A DNA stretch of 64,000 bases, taken from Strigops habroptila. Taxonomy: Eukaryota > Chordata > Aves > Psittaciformes > Psittacidae. Shown here piece by piece: positions 32,080-44,690 of this stretch. A program made the position numbers and the translations under genes. The notes beneath the pieces were generated by a model. That model had not been told where the DNA came from and made no database searches. It saw only the letters and a list, made by a program, of their open reading frames with translations. The DNA lies in contig NC_044289.2 in NCBI RefSeq assembly GCF_004027225.2, forward strand, positions 310,001 to 374,000. Reading direction: 5' to 3'. Each line of letters starts with the position of its first letter. Within the stretch, counting starts at the first letter, position 1.

Positions 32080-32900
32080 GGGGTATTCAGTGATGCCGGA
32101 GGGATGCTGAGGAGTTCAGGGCTGCCGAGGTCCGCGGGGTTCACGAGCTGAGGGATGACGTGCCGGGGGTGCCTCTGCGACCACTCGGTGACCCCATGCT
32201 CGGTTCTAACGGTGGGAGGCCGAGCCCGATCCCGACCCCGGCAGCCGCTGCCTCGCTGCCCGGTTGGAAACACCCCCCCCGGGCATCGCCTGAGCCGGGA
32301 CGGGCTCCGAGAACGAGACTTTGTGCAGCAGCGGCTGGATGGAAAAAGAACCCCGGAATTTCTACCTGCGGCTAAACCCGGGATAAAGCTCACAGCAAGA
32401 GGTGGGGGGTAGAGCAGAGGGACAGAGGAAGAGGGAGGGCAAAGCGGAGAGATGGAGAGAGGGGTCGGGGCATTTACCTCTGCTGCCCTCCCCATCGCCG
32501 TGCGGGACGGACGGAGGGACGGAGGGACGAACGGAGGCAGCCGCGTCGCTCCTGGGCTCCTCGAGCTCGTGAACCCGAGCAGGATAACGGTGCCAAATCC
32601 TCCTCCAAAGGTTAGCGGCTCTCAGGGGGGCGTTTGAGCTGCAAATCGTTTCGGATGAAGCTAAAAGTAGAGGGCGAGCCTGCAGCGAGCCGGCGCCCTC
32701 CCGCTGCCTGGGGTGCTTCTGCCCCAAGTGCTCCTTCCCCGGAGAGCCGCTCCCTGGGGCGGGCTGAGGGTCTGTCCCCCTCGGGCAGCCCCACTCCGGC
32801 GGGGACAGCTCTCCCAGACCCCCCCAGGCACCACAGGTCCAGCTGGAGGAATGACTCTGCCTTATCTCCGCAAAGCAGACGCGGCGGGTGGGAGGTTGTA
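32080..32900. promoter_or_regulatory. Third CpG-rich block
   Basis: GC- and CpG-rich sequence with a short GGACGGAGGGACGG-type repeat near 32508-32540. No gene is recognised; the 188-codon minus-strand frame is of low complexity. Confidence 0.45.
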
Positions 32901-35825
32901 GCTGTGGAAAAGAGCTATTAGTGCTCAAAAATCATTTCAGGAGAGCAGGAAAGAACAGCCCCGGTGGGTTGCCTTCCTATAGCCCCTCTCCAGGCTGTTG
33001 AGTGGCACAGGGCAGTGGCAGTTGCATGAAGGTGCGATTATTTTGGAGGCAGGACAAGCATCACTCGTAGTTCACTGCTCAGTCAGGCTCCCAAACCCCA
33101 AAGAGCTGGATTCTCATGGGCTTCGGTGGGCTGCGAACTGCCTCAGACAAATCTTCTCTGTATGAAACAGGGGACTTGCAATTCCTGTGTGCTCAGCTTC
33201 ACCTTCTTCTGTAATACTGAAAGCCTGGGTGTTCGACTGCAAGCATGTGACCCCCTGATTCCTGCTCAGCCTCCTTCTTTATGCCACAGAATTTCCCCAT
33301 GCCCCAAACCCTGCTACTGGGCGCCATCAGCAGAGTTGCTAGCTGCAGAGACAAGGCCGGAGGGCACCTTCTGCCGCACCAGACGAGAACATTTCCCAGG
33401 CCACGTCTGCCCAAAGACCAGCCTGCCCAGAGCAGACCTAGTGCAGTTCAATACAGACACTTGTTCTTGGAGAAGCAGCTGCCCCTCCCAGACACATACA
33501 CGTGTACCTAGAGCTGCGATTGCAGGCGTCAGAAGTGGTCCACTGTGCCCCCCGGCTGCACCTCCTGGGTTTATTGCCCAGGCTGTCGCCATCCCGACAG
33601 CATCAGGGATGCACAAGCTCATCCTTCGCTCCCGAGCACTAGTGGCTGTGCTGCAGCGAGCTTCAACCCAGCTCTGCCTCCCGTCCCCCTCAGGCACCAC
33701 GCATGGGGCTCTGATGGGATAATAAAGAGTTGCACAATATACTATAAAAAGGCAATTAGATAAACTGCTGGACTGGGACCAGCTCCTGTGACCTAGTTAA
33801 TAGCTCTGGGAATTTCAGGAGGGTAGGGAAAGAAAAGGCATTGGTGTCAGTGTGTGGTGCAGAGCAAGTGGATTTCGGAGGGGAAGATGGGCTACAGTGT
33901 GCAGTATGGTGTGCAGTATGGTACTAGGGCTGAGAAAGTAGACCTAGTACCGCATAATGAACATCCCTGCCTTGGGTCCCACCTTCTCCTTGCCCACGTT
34001 TAGAGCTCACATGTCAGTGTTTAGGGTGTAAAGTGGAAAGGCTGGATGTAGAATCACACAAGCTGCTGTTCGGCACTGGATACTGAGGCTGAATTAATTT
34101 GCAGTGTGATGTTCAAGCAAAGACAGTTTTAGCCAGGATGACAGATAGTTTGCTGAAAGATAGCTGTAACAGAGTGAAACCCAAAAGCAAAGTCTCCAGG
34201 AGAAAGCCTGCAATGGATGTCCCTTCTTTATTTAATTTTTTTACTGCACACAAAATGGCTGCCTAAATTATAGAGACATAAACCAAAGATAGCAGATAAA
34301 GGGCTGGGAATGTCATAATTTTAGATTAACAAGTCTTACAATAAGAAAAGTCACCTGGAAATATGTAAAAACTAAATAAAAGCTTTTTGATTTAACTGCA
34401 TTATTTGCAAAATAGACAATTCTTGGTCTGTAATTTGGGAGACAGTTTGTGCATGAATTTCTGTGCTTTTCATTTCCCAGAAGGGAAGAGGCCTGATAAA
34501 CAATTATCATGTATAAACTAAAAATGCATTTGCAATTTGACCACAACATGTTCTCAAAGATACTTCAATAAGTTGGAATTAATTTTAACTCATAGTTTGT
34601 CTTTATTGTTGACATAAAAATTAAGAGATAGCCATTGGTTACTTGCAATGCCAAATTCCCAGCTAACTATGCAAGTCATATTGTTCCCACGAGCTTAACA
34701 GCATTTTCATTTTATATATAAAGCTTCATCACTGTCAAATTAAATATTCATATATGTACATGCTCTTGTATTTCATAAGAAATTATTATGGACTAGGAAA
34801 GTGGGTACTTTGTAGGTGCTGAGATTTTTAACTACATCTCCTTGCATTTTACCCTCAGCTACATGGACTCCCAGCAAGGCTGGTTCTGCCTGAGGCCAGG
34901 TCCCTGGTTTGCTGCAGAAGCTACCAGCGGGAGCTACCAGCGGGCATGCAGAGGACTCACAAACACAGTATGAGGTGAGGTTTTCTGTGTCACCCTCTCC
35001 AGCAGCCGACTCGGCAGCACTGGAAGCATTGCTGTGGGCTGAGCTGTGTTCCGCTCTGGATCAAGCAATGTCATACCTCTCTTTGCTTGTTGGCCTTCCT
35101 TATGCCACAGCAGTACCTTCCTGCGGTGTTTCTCAGCTCAGATTTTGACCATGTACTTTATGTGGCTTTTATTTTTGGCCTCTGACAAAAAAAAAAAAAT
35201 CCCAAATGAATTGATGCTGTCGGCACGTGCAGGCTGCACATCTGATTCCTGCCCCTGGAAACAGCAGCCTCTCTACGTGAGGCTCCACAGAGCGATGTGG
35301 GAGCCAGGTAGCACCAGTCCCTGGCTTTGGTGGACCTGATTTTCTCACCCCAAAACACTGAGCAAGGTCCTGTTAAAGGAAGACACATGCAAGCCTGTGC
35401 CTGCTGCCTTCCCCTGTTAGCCTTGGCTGAATTGCTGGGAATATCACAAAGTGGGGGGCAGGTTTTCCCAGTATGCTGGTCTTGGCTTTTGGATGGGGCT
35501 GGGAGATGTTTGCAAGAGATGTGGTTAACTGTCTGTGGTTTTGACCTGCTTTTATTGAAAATAGACACAAATGGAGAAGGAAAATGGACAGATGGGAGAT
35601 GGAGCTGGCAGAGACTGAGTCCTCCTGACAGGAAACACCCCAAAGGCAAAGCCAGCTGCCGGTGCTGCCCCTCTGCTCTGAGAGGCCCCCACAGCCTGAA
35701 TGATAAAATAAAAGCAAGAATTTTTTTTTTTTTTTTTTTTTAAGACAGAAAAAAAAGGGGTGGGGGGGAAAGATATAAAATCTCTCCAGGACTGGGGCTT
35801 CATCTGACCACAGGCTACTTAGGGA
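32901..35825. other. Intergenic, no gene recognised
   Basis: About 2.9 kb. The part at 34080-34860 is AT-rich with complex, non-repetitive text and could be a conserved non-coding element, but this is untested. A 21-T run lies at 35721-35741, followed by A and G runs. Confidence 0.4.
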
Positions 35826-36060
35826 GAGGAGATACAAATGAGCTCTTAGGCAGAAGCTCTTCCCTGTGAGGGTGCTGAGGCGCTGGCACAGGGTGCCCAG
35901 AGAAGCTGTGGCTGCTCCATTCCTGGCAGTGTTCAAGGCCAGGTTGGACACAGGGGCTTGGAGCAACCTGCTCCAGTGGAAGGTGTCCCTGCTCGTGGCA
36001 GGGGTTGGAACTGGGTGAGCTTTAAGGTCCCTTCCAACACAAACCCTTCCATGGTTCTGT
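35826..36060 (+). mobile_element. CR1 LINE 3'-end fragment
   Basis: About 235 bp from GATACAAATGAGCTCTTAGG through GGTGCTGAGGCGCTGGCAC to CTTCCATGGTTCTGTGG. Plus strand, 5'-truncated. Confidence 0.94.
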
Positions 36061-37251
36061 GGTCCTTTTTTATTGCATTGACCCTACTTTAGTCTTAAAA
36101 CCCCGTTGCAGCAATGAGCCCACCAAAGCAGTGGCTACACAGTACCCTGGAGTACTTTCTATGCACTAATGCAGCATTTCTGCTTGCTCTCTCCATCCTT
36201 GCTAGCCAGCTCGGGGCAATTGCTGGAGGCTCAGTGATGCTCATGGTGGCAGCGAGGCCGTTGCCTCTCTGCTGGGTTCTGCAAATCCATACCAGAATAT
36301 AAGTTTCACAAAGGAGTCTTACGCATACTCAAAGCCTTTAAACTTTGAGGAGAAGACAGGAGCCTGTAAACTCAAAGTACTACTATTAAATGGACACTTC
36401 TCATAATAAACCTTTTGGCATCATAACACTATCTTCTTTTAATAGAAAAGCACTTCTTAAGCAATTTAGTTAATTGATTTATGACAAAAAGAAATTTGGA
36501 GAGTGTTGAACCTCAGGAAAAGAACAGCAGGGAAGGTCGCTCTGTGATTACCTTCCCCTGTACACATGTAAACTGTGGCTGAGAAAAATTAATAATGAGA
36601 CTTAAATTTACTACTTCTCCCTGGAGCATGTCAGAAAACTGAGTGAAAGAGGTCTGAAAGCCTGGGAAAGGAGAGGGCTGGGCTGTCTGAAAGCAGGACT
36701 GTGATTCAGGAACTCTCTTCCAATACTAAACCACCTAATTTTAGGATTAACTTATTAAACATGTTTTGAAGATTGTACTGATAGAAGATCCATAGGACTT
36801 GTTCTTCAAGGCCTCCAAATGTCATTCAATTTACCAAGCTGAGCACAGCACCTGCATTGTCCTTTCAGGAGGAGCCGGCATCCTTCTTGCCTGGCCAGAG
36901 GTCTTTGGCTGATAAAGCTGGAGGTTTGTTTTGCCAGAACCTTCCTTATATGGTGCAAACCCCTAATGGGAAATGAGCACCTTGGGATCCCAGACTTGTG
37001 TAATCCCAGTTTGTGCAGGAAAGCAGAGATTAAACCTTCTTGTTCCCATTTCAGTCACTGGAGCTTTGTCACTGTAGATAAATCATTTAAGCCCTGTTCA
37101 GCTCATATCCCAGCTGATAACAGGACACAAGTGCCTGGAGGTAAAGTTGAACTAGAGGGATTCGCTTTGCATGGTCTCTCTAGGCTTAAGTCTTTCTACA
37201 AACCAGGAAGCCTTTCTAGTCATCTCATGTCAAATTTCCCTCTGATATTAT
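36061..37251. other. Intergenic, nothing recognised
   Basis: AT-rich unique sequence of about 1.2 kb without a supported feature. Confidence 0.4.
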
Positions 37252-38369
37252 CATAGTATCATAGAATAGTAAGGCTTGGAATGGACCTTAAGATCACCTA
37301 GTTCCAACCCCCCTGCCATGGGCAGGGACGCCTCACACTAAACCATGTGGCCCAAGGCTCTGTCCAACCTGGCCTTGAACACCACCAGGGATGGAGCATC
37401 CACAACCTCCCTGGGCAACCCATTCCAGTGCTTCACCACCCTCACTTGAAAGAACTTCTTCCTTCTATCTAATCTAAACTTCCCCTGTTGAAGTTTGAAG
37501 CCACCTTGTCCTACCACTACAGTCCCTAAGGAAGAGTCCCTCCCCAGCATCCTTATAGACCCCCTTCAGATACTGGAAGGCTGCTATGAGGTCTCCATGC
37601 AGCTTCTCTTCTCCAGGCTGAACAGCCCCAACTTTCTCAGCCTGTCTCCATACGGGAGGTGCTTCAGTCCCTCACCATCCTTGCGGCCCCCTCTGGACTC
37701 ACTCCAACAGCTCCATGGCCTTCTGATGTTGAGGACACCAGAACTGCACACAGTACTGCAAGGGGAGTCTCACGAGAGCAGAGTAGAGGGGCAGGATCAC
37801 CTCCTTCGACCTGCTGGTCACGCTTCTTTTGATGCAGCCCAGGATACGGTTGGCTTTCTGGGCTGCAAGCGCACACTGAAGCCAGCTCATGTTAAGCTTC
37901 TCGTCAACCAACACCCCCAAGTCCTTCTCTGCAGGGCTGCTCTGAATCTCTTCTCCGCCCAGCCTGTAGCAGTGCCTGGGATTGCCCCGACCCAGGTGTA
38001 GGACCTTATACTTGGCTTGGTTAAACTTCATAAGGTTGGCATCTGCCCACCTCACAAGCGTGTCAAGGTCCCTCTGGATGGCATCCCTTCCCTCCAGCGT
38101 ATCAACCGAACCACACAGCTTGGTGTCGTCGGCAAACTTGCTGAGAGCGCACTCAATCCCACTGCCCATGTCGCTGACAAAGATGTTGAACAGGACCGGT
38201 CCCAACACCGACCCCTGAGGGACACCACTCGTTACAGTTTTCCAACTGGACATCGAGCTGTTTACCACAACTCTTTGCATGCGGCCATTGAGCCAGTTCT
38301 TTATGCACTGAGTCATCCATCTATCAAATTAATGTCTCTCCAACTTAGAGACAAGGATGTCGTATGGGA
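37252..38369 (-). mobile_element. CR1 LINE copy A, with reverse-transcriptase remnant
   Basis: About 1.1 kb, 5'-truncated. The minus strand carries an open frame (38316-37699) with reverse-transcriptase motifs [17 protein letters not shown] and FADDTKL, followed downstream by a second piece (37550-37338) containing [15 protein letters not shown], a typical CR1 C-terminal motif. Frame breaks separate the pieces, so it is not a working ORF2. From 37298 to 38357 it equals copy B (42146-43205) without a mismatch seen by eye, while both flanks are diverged. Confidence 0.96.
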
Positions 38370-39583
38370 ATATTCCTAACACCTTGCTGCTGCCATCCCA
38401 GCAGACCCCTCCACAGGGATCCCCTCTTCACCCAATGGCTCTGCCTGGCTCCACAAGCTAGCCATGCTGGAGGCTTGTGCATATCCCAGTTCATTCTCCT
38501 TGCTTCCATTGTCTCTTCTTTTCTGCCACAGGAGGTGTGATTCGTGATGTCCCTGGTCCTAACCCAGGCAAGGTGACCTGCATCATCACCCATGTTTTTT
38601 CAGTTCTGTTTATACCCATCCATCAATCTTTCTGAGGAAATTAAATCTTTAAATGATGTTTCTGTTAACCTTCACAATAGAAGGCCACCTGAAAGAGCAG
38701 TGGAAGTCACCTTCGAAACCAGCTCCCAGAACAACCAAACAGCTGCTATGTGGCATCTCTCTGGGGCAACATGAGAGGCTATGGCAGCCATAAAATGACC
38801 ATGACCGAGGGAAACTTCTTGAAAGCAGAGTTCCAAAGCAGGGAGGAGTTCAGAGCAGATAACCCCACGTCCCCAGGAGCTCAGATGGTGCCCCACAAGG
38901 AGACAAGAGTGTCTGCAGAACCATCACTACAGCTGAAAGCAGGGAAATAAGTCAATAACTTTGTAATCAGTGGCATCTTACTTTTTTTTAAATGAACCTG
39001 TAGGACGAGGATTTTCCCCCAGCACTCTCCCTCTCCTCTTCCCTGAGCTCATCTTTCACTTTGTCATGCAATTCCCAGCTGGCCAGACACCGCCTGCCTC
39101 ACTCTCTTTTCCATTACACACTTGGCTGAGCTGAGGACGAAAGGGCCCCTGGATTCCAGTGGGAAGGTAATTAATTGACTTTCTGCTCTCGTTGCTATGC
39201 GGCAAAGGTGGAAGCCGCAGCAGCTACAGTTCATTTTTAATCCTGTAAGATTAGTCACAAATGGCATCATTACAGAGATGATCAGCTGCCCGCAATAAAG
39301 ACACCAGCTCAGCTAAGGGGTGCTCCCAGGACAAGAAGGGCTGCGATGAAGAGACCAGGAGCTGTAACATGCACCCTGTTAACCCATCAGCCAGGTATTA
39401 GAATTTGTGGCTCCTCTCTTGGGTATCTTTCTTGTTTTCAACTTAAACCTGTCTGAACATCCAGGATGGGCAGAGATCAGAGCCACCACTGCTTTGGTGG
39501 CTGATGTCACCCCCAGCTGTGCCCTCCAGGTAAGAGCAAAAAAATAGCACTTTTTGGAGTTGTGGGTAAGATAAATGGCTGAT
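38370..39583. other. Intergenic, nothing recognised
   Basis: Unique sequence of about 1.2 kb between two CR1 copies. No supported gene. Confidence 0.4.
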
Positions 39584-40174
39584 GGGCTGCACCCTCAGAG
39601 CGTGAGCAGCAGGTCGAGGGATGGGATCCTGGCCCTCTGCTGCGCTCTGGGGAGACCCCCTTGCAGTCCTGATCCAGCTCTGGGGCAACAGCACAAGAGG
39701 GACGTGGAACTGCTGGAGCGAGGCCAGAGGAGGCCCCGGAGCTGCTGCGAGGGCTGGAGCAGCTCTGCTCTGGAGCCAGGCTGAGAGAGCTGGGCTGGGT
39801 CAGCCTGGAGAAGAGAAGGCTCCTGAAGGGGAGGCCTTAGAGCAGCTCCAGTGCCTAAAGGGGCTCCAGGAAACCTGGAGAGGGGCTTTGGACAAGGGCC
39901 TGTAGGGACAGGACAAGGGGAAGGGCTTTAACCTGCCCGAGGGGAGATTGAGATGAGCTCTGAGGCACAAGCTCTTCCCTGTGAGGGTGCTGAGGCGCTG
40001 GCACAGGATGCCCAGAGAAGCTGTGGCTGCCCCATCCCTGGCAGTGTTCAAGGCCGGGTTGGACACAGGGGCTTGGAGCAACCTGCTCTAGTGGAAGGTG
40101 TCCCTGCCCGTGGCAGGGGGTTGGAACTGGATGAGCTTTAAGGTCCCTTCAACCTAAACCAGTCTGTGATTCTG
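39584..40174 (+). mobile_element. CR1 LINE copy starting at the shared internal 5' point
   Basis: About 590 bp from GGGCTGCACCCTCAGAG to AACCAGTCTGTGATTCTG. Plus strand. It starts at the same position in the CR1 sequence as the copies at 54140 and 59812 and shares their AACC.AAACCAGTCTG 3' variant. Confidence 0.96.
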
Positions 40175-42091
40175 CACTGTGTCCAGCTCAGGTGAGTGCC
40201 TTTCCCTGGTGTGACACCAGTCCCATGCCCTTGGAGGCACAGACATTGCCAAGATCAGCTTTGTGGTGCCATGAAATGGTGATGTCTGCCAAAATTTGTT
40301 AGACAATTTTTCAGTTCAAGACCACTCACATGCAAAAAATTACATGTGCTGAAATATATATTTGAATTTCAACTGTAGACTTACACTGGAAGTGAATTCC
40401 TCTCTCTTCAGCAGCAACAAGAAACTGCAAAAATAAAATCATTTTTCTACAGGAAGAAAGACTATTAACCCAGGGGGGTGGTTCCATTTTAAGCTTCATA
40501 AAGTTTATAGTAAATCCAAGTAAAAGCAATTGTTTTCTTAATTATGCAAAAATTACTCTTCAAGAGTTATGTATTTGCCTGATGATTTTCAGCCAAGCCG
40601 CTCTTCCCTACCTGCTCAGTTGCTGTTTAAGAACTTCCTCACTAATTGTGTTCCAGATTTAAAGCAAATTGATAAGAAAAAGCTCCCCTGGAGTAGGGGG
40701 CTCAGGGCACTCTGGTATCACACAGCTGCCCAGAACTGCTCCTGATGGTGCCTGGAACCTGCGCCAGTGCCTCCCCTCCCACAGCCAGCAGCAGCCGAGG
40801 AAAGGCTGGGCTTCGGTGGGTAGACCTGACTATCAAATCCAAGCCAGTTATTTGAGTGTATTCATCCATATTCAGCTTCTCACTGCACTGGAATTTGGGG
40901 AATCCATCACAGCTCCCCTGAGTAATCAGCTGCTTCTCTGCAGCCGTCTCGCCTTCAGTGATTTCTCACTTCCCCGCTGCACGATGCCTCCAGCCCCAAG
41001 GGCCTGGTGTGCTATTTGCCTGAGAAGGTCAGCAGCAGAACAAATAATTGTCCTTCCTCTGTCTTATTCAGGGCTTTATAAGAATTAAAGTTTTATTTTA
41101 TGATCAAAATCTGTATCTCGGGGGTTTTTTGGGCTGGTGTTTTTTTTCTTTCCCTCCTCATTCCCTGTTCCTCTGGGACCATTTCCTTTGATTTTTGCCA
41201 CTTTGTGAGCACACACACAAAACCTGGCCAGGCTCTAAATCTATGGCTTACTGAGAGCATTGTTTTGACCTAAGATTTCTGGATGTCAGCATCAGCCTAA
41301 CATTTGAGCCCTTTACACAACTTTTATGGCTTGAAATAAAAGCAAAACTACTTAGTAGGTGCTCCAGAGGTACAAGACAATGCCAACATTACAAATAAGG
41401 AGTGAGGAGTGTCAGGCTGAGGACAGCTACAGCAAGTGGGTTGCTGCAGCAGAGTAAGTTACTACACATCACCCTAGTTGCAGCAGTCAGCTGTGTAGAT
41501 ATTTCTAGCCTCTTCCTGTTGTACAACAAAACTTGTTGGCTTTAGACATTGCCACTGAAGACTTGATAGTTCAAAGGCACCTGCAGGTGCCTTCAAGCCA
41601 CTCCATATGGTCCTCTGCAGGGAGGTCCCGACATGAGGCCAGGCCCTGCACTCACATCAATAACCAGAGAAGGGATTTTTCTACTTTTCTTGTCCTCTAC
41701 ACTATGTTCAGCCTCTTTCACTCATCAGTGTCCTGAGGCAGACTCACCCTTGGATGAGGGCTGATTTCTGGTCAACCACAGCAGCACTGCACGAGGAACA
41801 CACAAGGTCTTACTGTGAAACATGCAGGGGAAGGATGGAGGAAGGGCTTACTAGTCACAAGGTGAAATCTGTCACTGGAAACAGGCAGAGATCCTCTTGC
41901 TTCTGGTCGGGGCCATCACCTGTAAAGGCACAAGGCTCAGTCCCCAGCCAGTGTGCCCAGGAGAGAAGTCTCATTTCCCTGAGGTGGCAACTGCTCTCCC
42001 ACATGGACCTGAGCACAGGCATCACCTGCAGGGAGTTCTGGTGGGGTCCCAGCTGCAACACCACCAGGAGTAAAGGCACATTGTTAAAGAT
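40175..42091. other. Intergenic, nothing recognised
   Basis: About 1.9 kb without a supported gene or repeat. Confidence 0.4.
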
Positions 42092-42546
42092 CATCGAATC
42101 ATAGAATCATAGAATAGTAAAGGTTGGAAAGGACCTTAAGATCATCTAGTTCCAACCCCCCTGCCATGGGCAGGGACGCCTCACACTAAACCATGTGGCC
42201 CAAGGCTCTGTCCAACCTGGCCTTGAACACCACCAGGGATGGAGCATCCACAACCTCCCTGGGCAACCCATTCCAGTGCTTCACCACCCTCACTTGAAAG
42301 AACTTCTTCCTTCTATCTAATCTAAACTTCCCCTGTTGAAGTTTGAAGCCACCTTGTCCTACCACTACAGTCCCTAAGGAAGAGTCCCTCCCCAGCATCC
42401 TTATAGACCCCCTTCAGATACTGGAAGGCTGCTATGAGGTCTCCATGCAGCTTCTCTTCTCCAGGCTGAACAGCCCCAACTTTCTCAGCCTGTCTCCATA
42501 CGGGAGGTGCTTCAGTCCCTCACCATCCTTGCGGCCCCCTCTGGAC

Positions 42547-43808
42547 TCACTCCAACAGCTCCATGGCCTTCTGATGTTGAGGACACCAGAACTGCACACA
42601 GTACTGCAAGGGGAGTCTCACGAGAGCAGAGTAGAGGGGCAGGATCACCTCCTTCGACCTGCTGGTCACGCTTCTTTTGATGCAGCCCAGGATACGGTTG
42701 GCTTTCTGGGCTGCAAGCGCACACTGAAGCCAGCTCATGTTAAGCTTCTCGTCAACCAACACCCCCAAGTCCTTCTCTGCAGGGCTGCTCTGAATCTCTT
42801 CTCCGCCCAGCCTGTAGCAGTGCCTGGGATTGCCCCGACCCAGGTGTAGGACCTTATACTTGGCTTGGTTAAACTTCATAAGGTTGGCATCTGCCCACCT
42901 CACAAGCGTGTCAAGGTCCCTCTGGATGGCATCCCTTCCCTCCAGCGTATCAACCGAACCACACAGCTTGGTGTCGTCGGCAAACTTGCTGAGAGCGCAC
43001 TCAATCCCACTGCCCATGTCGCTGACAAAGATGTTGAACAGGACCGGTCCCAACACCGACCCCTGAGGGACACCACTCGTTACAGTTTTCCAACTGGACA
43101 TCGAGCTGTTTACCACAACTCTTTGCATGCGGCCATTGAGCCAGTTCTTTATGCACTGAGTCATCCATCTATCAAATTAATGTCTCTCCAACTTAGAGAC
43201 AAGGACGTCATGCAGGACAGCGTCAAATGCTTTGCACAAGTCCAGGTAGATGACGTCAACTGCTCTGCCCCGTCCATCAGTTCCAGGGCTCCATCACAGA
43301 AGGCCACCAAATTGGTCAGGCAGGATTTCCCCTTAGTGAAGCCATGTTGGCTGTCACCAACCACCTCATTGTTTTTCATGTGCCTTAGCATGCTTTCCAG
43401 GAGAAACTGGTCCAAGATTTTGCCAGGCACAGAGGTGAGGCTGACTGGTCTGTAGTTTCCCGGGTCTTCCACCTTCCCCTTCTTGAAAATGGGGGTTATA
43501 TTACCCTTCTTCCAGTCATGGGGAACTTCACCTGGCTGCCATGATTTTTCAAATATGATGGACAGTGGCTTAGCAACATCATTTGCCAGCTCCCTCAGGA
43601 CCCGCAGATGGATTTCATCAGGTCCCATGGAGTTGTGCACATTCAGGTTCTTAAGATGGTCTCGAACCTGATCCTCTCCTACAGTGGGCCAAAGGTCTTC
43701 ATTCTCACAGTCCCTGCATCTGCTTTCCAAGACTTTCATGGTGTGGTCAGAGCATTTGCTAGTGAAGACTGAGGCAAAGAAGTCATTAAGAACCTCAGCC
43801 TTCTCCAA
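42547..43808 (-). pseudogene. CR1 ORF2 reverse-transcriptase remnant
   Basis: Two frames together cover the reverse-transcriptase fingers, palm and thumb, with the catalytic FADD motif retained. A frameshift near 43270 and an in-frame stop near 43178 break it. LINE-encoded protein that would copy its own RNA at a nicked target; here inactive. Confidence 0.9.
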
Positions 43809-44282
43809 ATTCGTGGTAGCCAGTTCTCCCTATAGTTCCCGGAGAGGGCCCACGTTGTCCCTAGTCTGTCTTTTATTTGCTATGTATCTATAGAATCCTC
43901 TCCTGTTATCTTTTACATCCCCTGCCAGATTTAATTCTAACTGGGCCTTAGGTTTCCTAACCTGGTCCCTAGCTTCCTGGACAATGTTCCTATATTCTTC
44001 CCAGGCCGCCTGTCCTCGCTTCCACCTTCTATAAGCTTCTTTTTTCCCTCTAAGTTTCCTCAGCAGCTCCTTGTCCATGCATGGAGGTCTCCTGGCCCTC
44101 CTGCCGCACTTCCTTCTAGTTGGGATGCAACACTCCTGAGCACGTAGCAGGTGATCCTTGAATATCGACCAGCAGTCTTGGGCCCCCCTGCCCTCTAGAA
44201 CTGTATCCCATGGAACCTTACTAAGGAGGTTCCTGAAGAGGCCAAAGTCTGCTTTCTTGAAGTCCAGGGCAGTGAGCTTGCT

Positions 44283-44690
44283 TCATGCTCTTCTCACCGT
44301 CCTGAGGATCTCAAACTCAACCATCTTGTGATCACTAGAGCCAAGGCTGCCCTGGAGCATCACATTTCCAACCAGTCCCTCCCTGTTGGTGAGCACGAGG
44401 TCAAGCACGGCACCTCTCCTTGTCAGCTCCTCTATTACTTGAAAGAGGAAGTTGTCTTCCACACAATCGAGGAACCTCCTGGATTGCTTCTGCTGGGCTG
44501 TACCGTCCCTCCAACAGATGTCAGGATGGTTGAAGTCCCCCATGAGGACAAGGGCCTGCAAGCGTGAGGCTGCTCCTATCTGCCTGTAAAGTGCTTCATC
44601 CACAGAGCCTTCTTGATAAGGCGGCCTGTAACAGACCCCCACCGTAATGTCCCCCATTGCTGTTCTCCCTTTGATCCTGACCCACAAACA
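44283..44690 (-). pseudogene. CR1 ORF2 endonuclease remnant
   Basis: C-terminal part of an apurinic-type endonuclease domain, with [10 protein letters not shown] and SDHKMVEF conserved. The catalytic N-terminal half is absent, so it cannot be active. The open frame continues upstream to 44819 into non-CR1 sequence. Confidence 0.88.

Larger units (their letters stand above)
42092..44690 (-). mobile_element. CR1 LINE copy B, longest copy, with decayed endonuclease and reverse transcriptase
   Basis: About 2.6 kb, the longest CR1 in the window. From its 5' end on the minus strand: C-terminal part of the endonuclease (about 44690-44283) with [22 protein letters not shown] and [12 protein letters not shown]; a linker piece (44078-43830); the first half of the reverse transcriptase (43808-43240) with [34 protein letters not shown] and [14 protein letters not shown]; then the FADDTKL half (43164-42547) and the C-terminal piece (42398-42186). 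Stops and at least one frameshift (near 43270) separate them. The first third of the ORF is missing by 5' truncation. The 3' end shows the GATTCTATGATTC repeat. Confidence 0.97.

Noticed and set aside
32362-32928. 188-codon minus-strand frame in the third CpG-rich block
   Set aside because: Low-complexity Ser/Pro/Arg translation caused by base composition, with no splice signals or known motif.
35158-35966. 163- and 197-codon minus-strand frames
   Set aside because: They cross a poly(T) run and part of a CR1 fragment, with no domain; not a plausible gene.
37495-38001. 168-codon plus-strand frame, present identically at 42343-42849
   Set aside because: It is the reverse strand of CR1 reverse-transcriptase sequence; its repetition comes from the duplicated CR1 core, not from a gene family.
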